The position numbers and the translations under genes are program-made. From assembly GCA_047972995.1 (NCBI GenBank), contig JBKEBD010000002.1:186001-250000 (forward strand): a stretch of DNA of 64,000 bases. Reading direction: 5' to 3'. Shown here one piece after another: positions 62,333 through 64,000 of this stretch. Origin of the DNA: JBKEDC01 sp047972995. Its GTDB lineage: Bacteria; Bacteroidota; Bacteroidia; Bacteroidales; Prolixibacteraceae. Below the pieces are notes generated by a model, which ran no database searches, was not told the origin of the DNA, and worked only from the letters and a program-made list of their open reading frames with translations. Positions within the stretch are counted from its first letter, which is position 1, and each line of letters opens with the position of its first letter.

Positions 62333-62749
62333 ATGAGTGAATTTTTTGATAGTTGTCTTTATTTTCGGTTGAACCGAATACTTCGAACACTTACTCAGCA
62401 CGCCGATGCTGCATTTGCTCAGCATAAGCTCTCATCGAGCTATGCTTACCTTCTTATTTTGGTGGGCAACAATCCGAAGATTGGGACAGTAGATTTGTCG
62501 AATGAGCTTAATTTAAGTCCATCTACGGTAACTCGCTTAGTAGATAAAATGGTAGCACAAGGTTACCTAGAACGGGTGAAAGATGGAAAACGCTGTGAGA
62601 TTTCATGCACGGAAGTAGGAACAGCTATGGCTGTTGAGTTGCTACAAACGTGGCAGAAATTTCAGCAAGACATGAGTAAGCAAGTGGGCGATGAGGTTTA
62701 CAATGGACTCAACAGCGAGTTGAAAAAACTAGAGGAAAAAGTAAATTAA
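62333..62749 (+). CDS. MarR-family transcriptional regulator
   Basis: A 138-residue winged-helix regulator. The DNA-binding helix is LSNELNLSPSTVTRLVDKMV, then the wing residues AQGYLERVKDGKRCEISCTE. It has Cys residues in the wing region (CEISC), compatible with redox sensing but not proof. The start is 62333 (MSEFFDSCLYFRL); an ATG at 62264 lies within the promoter. Two operator-like palindromes overlap its promoter. The following gene, on the same strand 133 nt on, encodes a CoA-disulfide-reductase-like flavoprotein that it may also control. Confidence 0.92.
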   Translation: MSEFFDSCLYFRLNRILRTLTQHADAAFAQHKLSSSYAYLLILVGNNPKIGTVDLSNELNLSPSTVTRLVDKMVAQGYLERVKDGKRCEISCTEVGTAMAVELLQTWQKFQQDMSKQVGDEVYNGLNSELKKLEEKVN

Positions 62750-62882
62750 CAAGTCATATTTTAAATAATGAAGGAAATACCCTAATGGTGTTTCTATAAA
62801 ACTTACACCCTTTGCGGAAGAGGTTATAGCGGAAGTAATATTATGGTAACTAATCTAATATAAATAAAAAACGAAGAATAGC

Positions 62883-64000
62883 ATGAAGTATTTGGTCATT
62901 GGAGGAGTGGCAGGAGGAGCCACCGTTTCAGCTCGATTGCGCCGTTTAGATGAGCAAGCAGAGATTATCATTTTCGAAAAAGGCGAGCATATTTCTTATG
63001 CCAACTGTGGATTGCCCTATTATATTGGCGATGTTATTAAAAATAGAGCCAACTTACTATTGCAAACACCAGAGAGTTTCAAAGCTCGATTTAATATTGA
63101 TGTACGAGTGTTCAATGAAGTAACTTGCATTGATGCCGATAAAAAACAAGTAACGGTAAAGAATATCATGAAGGGTGAAATCTACACCGAGAGCTACGAT
63201 AAGTTGATTCTTTCGCCTGGAGCTTCGCCCGTTATTCCACCCATTCCGGGCATTCAGAATCCGAAAATTATGACCTTGCGCAATGTGGCCGATACCGATC
63301 GAGTGAAAGAGCAAGTGGCAAATGGCAATGCCAAGAGTGCCATTGTGGTAGGAGCCGGATTCATTGGCTTAGAAATGGCCGAGAATTTGTATCAGCTTGG
63401 TATGAAAGTGTCGGTGGTAGAAGCAGGAGAGCAAGTAATGAACCCCATCGACTATGATTTGGTCATTGAACTGCACGAGCAATTCAAACGCCAAAATGTG
63501 GGCTTGTATTTAGGGCAAGCCGTGAAGGAATTTAAGCATTTGTCGTCGGGTGAGGTGCAAGTGGAATTGCAAGATGGCACGGCTTTGGCTGCCGATGTGG
63601 TTATTTTCTCTATTGGGGTGAAAGCCGATAGTGCGCTAGTGAAAGCCGCAGGAGTGAAAACCGATGAGCGAGGCATGATTTTGGTTGATGAGCAAATGAA
63701 AACCTCGGTGGAAGATGTGTATGCTTTGGGCGATGCAATCCTTTCGAAGAATAAGCTTACGGGAGAAATGCAGCCCTTCTTTTTGGCAGGACCAGCCAAT
63801 AAGCAAGCACGTATTTTAGCTAATCATTTGGTGAAAAAGCAAGAAGCAAAATTCAACGGAGCTATTGGCACCGCCATTGCAAAGGTGTTCGACCTTACAG
63901 CTGCAGTAACCGGACTATCGGAAAAAGCGGCTAAGCGTGCAGGTATTGCTTATCGCACGTCGAGCATTCGCATTGGGTCGCACGCAGGATATTACCCGGG
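62883..64000 (+). CDS. CoA-disulfide reductase-like flavoprotein, cut by window edge
   Basis: FAD-dependent pyridine-nucleotide disulphide oxidoreductase of the single-cysteine group. The N-terminal FAD site is VIGGVAGGATVSARLRRLD, and the redox Cys42 in ISYANCGLPYYIGD is the diagnostic feature of CoA-disulfide reductase and NADH oxidase-like enzymes. NAD binding is IVVGAGFIGLEMAE, and the second FAD contact is VYALGDAILSKNKLTG. The 372 visible residues lack the C-terminal dimer domain and any fused rhodanese domain. It likely reduces CoA or persulphide disulphides; the partner MarR supports redox-responsive control (inference). Confidence 0.9.
   Translation, partial: MKYLVIGGVAGGATVSARLRRLDEQAEIIIFEKGEHISYANCGLPYYIGDVIKNRANLLLQTPESFKARFNIDVRVFNEVTCIDADKKQVTVKNIMKGEIYTESYDKLILSPGASPVIPPIPGIQNPKIMTLRNVADTDRVKEQVANGNAKSAIVVGAGFIGLEMAENLYQLGMKVSVVEAGEQVMNPIDYDLVIELHEQFKRQNVGLYLGQAVKEFKHLSSGEVQVELQDGTALAADVVIFSIGVKADSALVKAAGVKTDERGMILVDEQMKTSVEDVYALGDAILSKNKLTGEMQPFFLAGPANKQARILANHLVKKQEAKFNGAIGTAIAKVFDLTAAVTGLSEKAAKRAGIAYRTSSIRIGSHAGYYP

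Overview
The window is a moderately AT-rich stretch of a Bacteroidetes chromosome, most likely Bacteroidales. The lineage is read from three things. Many genes have the Bacteroidetes -7 promoter box TAnnTTTG and no clear Shine-Dalgarno sequence. Family types are typical of the phylum: a hybrid two-component regulator relic with a C-terminal AraC domain, a split ThrE exporter, a 632-residue PurF-like protein, an AtpB with a long exported N-terminus, and a very long ABCG-like transporter. The gene order also fits. Most of the window is ordinary housekeeping chromosome with small islands of decayed mobile DNA. No tRNA, rRNA or CRISPR array was seen.

Layout. 1-5.8 kb: 3'-truncated pgk, an M3 peptidase, an AlbA_2-type relic, a flavin reductase and an exported acetyl-xylan-esterase-like hydrolase. 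5.8-11.5 kb: ATP synthase genes atpI-like-B-E-F-H-A-G on the minus strand; atpD and atpC are absent. 11.7-12.1 kb: an IS30-type transposase relic. 12.3-16.6 kb: a three-gene respiratory cluster (cytochrome b of b6f type, Rieske protein, octaheme cytochrome c with HEAT-like and TPR repeats), the most notable system here. 16.6-24.5 kb: trpS, a coiled-coil membrane protein, an IS66 TnpA-like relic, a MaoC hydratase, yceD-rpmF, an outer-membrane barrel, an S41 protease, a dCMP-deaminase-like enzyme and a lone receiver protein. 24.5-31.4 kb: a MITE-like inverted-repeat element, a small secreted ORF, a K+(Na+)/H+ antiporter, a lipoprotein sulfatase, and a repeat-rich gap followed by a coiled-coil lipoprotein. 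31.5-45.5 kb: metG, the PurF-like gene with a SPOR gene, glmM, a Pif1-like helicase, valS and dsbD. 45.8-52.7 kb: ABC transporter, lipoprotein, folE-yaaA and the thrE pair. 53-54.8 kb: a degraded hybrid two-component regulator and an inverted-repeat element. 55-64 kb: pfkA, a second S41 protease, yraN, an S4 protein, sdaA, an RluB-type pseudouridine synthase, a metallo-beta-lactamase-fold hydrolase, a MarR regulator with a paired operator, and a 3'-truncated CoA-disulfide-reductase-like gene.

How the genes fit together. The cytochrome b/Rieske/octaheme operon looks like a quinol-oxidising complex in which an anchored multiheme cytochrome takes the place of cytochrome c1; by inference it would move electrons from menaquinol to an unknown periplasmic partner and help energise the membrane used by the adjacent ATP synthase. 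pgk and pfkA belong to glycolysis. MarR and the CoA-disulfide reductase form a probable redox-responsive unit. At least four families of short dispersed repeats lie between genes. Members of two of them sit 12-18 nt upstream of start codons, including two gaps inside the ATP synthase operon.
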